Shown here: in pieces, positions 63,102-64,000 of the stretch
How positions within the stretch are numbered: the first letter of the stretch is position 1
How the letters are laid out: every line of letters starts with the position of its first letter
From: Taklimakanibacter albus
GTDB lineage: Bacteria; Pseudomonadota; Alphaproteobacteria; Rhizobiales; Aestuariivirgaceae
DNA: 64,000 nucleotides
Assembly: GCF_016595235.1 (NCBI RefSeq)
Contig: NZ_JAENHL010000007.1
Location: 372,001 to 436,000, forward strand
Direction of reading: 5' to 3'
Notes under the pieces: model-generated
What the model was told of the DNA's origin: nothing
What the model saw: the letters and a program-made list of their open reading frames with translations, nothing else
Database searches by the model: none
Position numbers and translations under genes: made by a program

Positions 63102-64000
63102 GGTGGTTCTCCTGAGCCTGAACCGGTCTTGGTTCTGCGCCGTAAAGTGAGAATGAGGCCCTCGATATCCACGATCTCGGCCGGCTCGCCGGCGGTGAAG
63201 GTGTCATTGCTGCGCGCGTTCCAGCGCTCACCCTCGGCAAGGACATGGCCCGAGCCTTCCGACCAGTCCAGGATCTCGACCGGCAGGCCGCGCATGGCCT
63301 GGCGCCCGATCCGCGGAACGTTGTTCCGTGTTCGCCAGAGAAAACGGCCGGAGAGCAGCAGCAGTGCGGCGATCAGCATCGCCACAACAGCGATGAGCGT
63401 CCAGGACAGCCGATAACCGGGCGACTGAACCCTGAACAGCATGGCGGCGCCGAGAAGGAAGGCGGCCAGCCCGCCGGCGCCCAGCACGACCGTCGGATAG
63501 ACGGCCTCCACGACGAGGAAGGTGAGGCCGAGAAGCATCAAAGCGAGGCCGGTATAATCGATAGGCAGCAGATTGAGCGCATAGAGGCCTAACACCAGGC
63601 ATATGGCGCCGATCACCCCGGGCGCCACCGCGCCGGGACTCATGAATTCGAAGACCAGACCATAGACACCAAAGAGCATGAGGAGCACGGCAACATTGGG
63701 ATCGGTGATCACCGCCAGGAGCCGGATCAGCCAGCCGGGCTCGATCGTCTCGACCTTCAATCCTTGCGTCGCAAGACTGCGCGGTCCGGCCGTTGTCGCG
63801 ATCTTCCGCCCATCGATCGCCTGCAGGAGCGCGGCGGTGTCGTTTGCCATGAGGTCGATGACGTGCTGATCGAGGGCTGCCTGCGCCGACAGGCTGGCCG
63901 CCTCCCGCACTGCCTTTTCGCCCCATTCGGCATTGCGCCCGCGCAGTTCGGCGAGGCTGCGAATGAGCGCTACGGCATCGTTGGTCGCCTTGATTGCCAG
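63098..64000 (-). CDS. NfeD-family membrane serine protease, N terminus outside window
   Basis: The C-terminal 300 residues of a long NfeD (ClpP-class) protein. The frame is open to base 64000, and residues encoded near the edge ([20 protein letters not shown]) belong to the protease domain after the catalytic Ser, which is missing. Several membrane helices follow. The C-terminal OB-fold NfeD domain is at about 63110-63300 ([20 protein letters not shown]). It is coupled by ATGA overlap to the slipin gene. The pair is thought to act in membrane protein quality control. Confidence 0.93.
   Translation of the reverse strand: MAIKATNDAVALIRSLAELRGRNAEWGEKAVREAASLSAQAALDQHVIDLMANDTAALLQAIDGRKIATTAGPRSLATQGLKVETIEPGWLIRLLAVITDPNVAVLLMLFGVYGLVFEFMSPGAVAPGVIGAICLVLGLYALNLLPIDYTGLALMLLGLTFLVVEAVYPTVVLGAGGLAAFLLGAAMLFRVQSPGYRLSWTLIAVVAMLIAALLLLSGRFLWRTRNNVPRIGRQAMRGLPVEILDWSEGSGHVLAEGERWNARSNDTFTAGEPAEIVDIEGLILTLRRRTKTGSGSGEPP

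Overview
The window is GC-rich DNA from an alphaproteobacterium, most probably Hyphomicrobiales (Rhizobiales). Pointers are a DUF992 protein, a DUF1127 protein, a trxB-lysR pair followed by an Rsm22-type methyltransferase, the order yqeY/carA ... carB ... greA ... lrp ... trxB-lysR, and several extragenic palindromes of the kind common in that order. The name of the order is an inference from gene content and order. There are no tRNA or rRNA genes, CRISPR arrays, IS elements or phage genes. About 65 protein genes are supported. Several starts were moved from the longest reading frame to a position with a good Shine-Dalgarno (SD) sequence.

Layout. 1-2.1 kb: the end of an Ohr peroxidase with a clear terminator, then a YCII protein translationally coupled to an ECF42-type sigma factor. 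2.2-4.5 kb: hexulose-6-phosphate synthase-like, 6-phospho-3-hexuloisomerase and a PfkB kinase. 4.4-8.1 kb: tyrA-like, yqeY, carA and a secreted DUF695-RraB protein. 8.1-10.4 kb: cupin and TetR with an operator, then ZntB. 10.4-16.1 kb, all minus strand: ECF sigma, anti-sigma, amidase, then a copper-handling operon (DUF2946, PepSY, PCu(A)C, SCO). 16.5-23.2 kb: GlcF, a two-component flavin monooxygenase operon with an IclR regulator, and an AraC regulator divergent from a VAO-type oxidase. 23.2-27.7 kb: small secreted proteins, EamA exporter, a MocR/PdxR-type regulator and an L,D-transpeptidase. 27.8-33.1 kb: carB, a sterol desaturase-like protein and greA. 33.2-47.3 kb: mostly regulators and accessory enzymes, plus the trxB-lysR-rsm22 block and a lysE-barstar operon. 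47.8-53.8 kb: msrP, a zinc ribbon, FecR with a CHASE2 cyclase, and a short MgtE between two copies of one palindrome. 53.9-64 kb: EF-G-like GTPase, glycosyltransferase, tandem secreted paralogs, DUF992, a PYROXD2-like oxidoreductase, TerC, and a slipin-NfeD pair cut by the window end.

The most interesting signal is not a gene. A promoter-like module occurs three times (about 16.18, 23.17 and 26.66 kb). It consists of two direct repeats of about agatgaacggc spaced 11 bp, then TTCAGGG, then a GGCAT/TGTCC-like block at a fixed distance. Two copies precede small secreted proteins, one of them divergent from an L,D-transpeptidase. The third precedes a non-coding stretch that ends in an orphan terminator. 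The 11-bp spacing is typical of OmpR/PhoB-family response regulators, so I infer a small envelope regulon that includes an unannotated sRNA. Other points worth a second look are a ligase gene with no ATG/GTG/TTG start that is open in frame with the upstream methyltransferase through one TAG, a repeat-borne hairpin that covers the pfkB SD, a second orphan-terminator sRNA candidate at 47.5-47.7 kb, and tandem secreted paralogs with duplicated bipartite upstream blocks.
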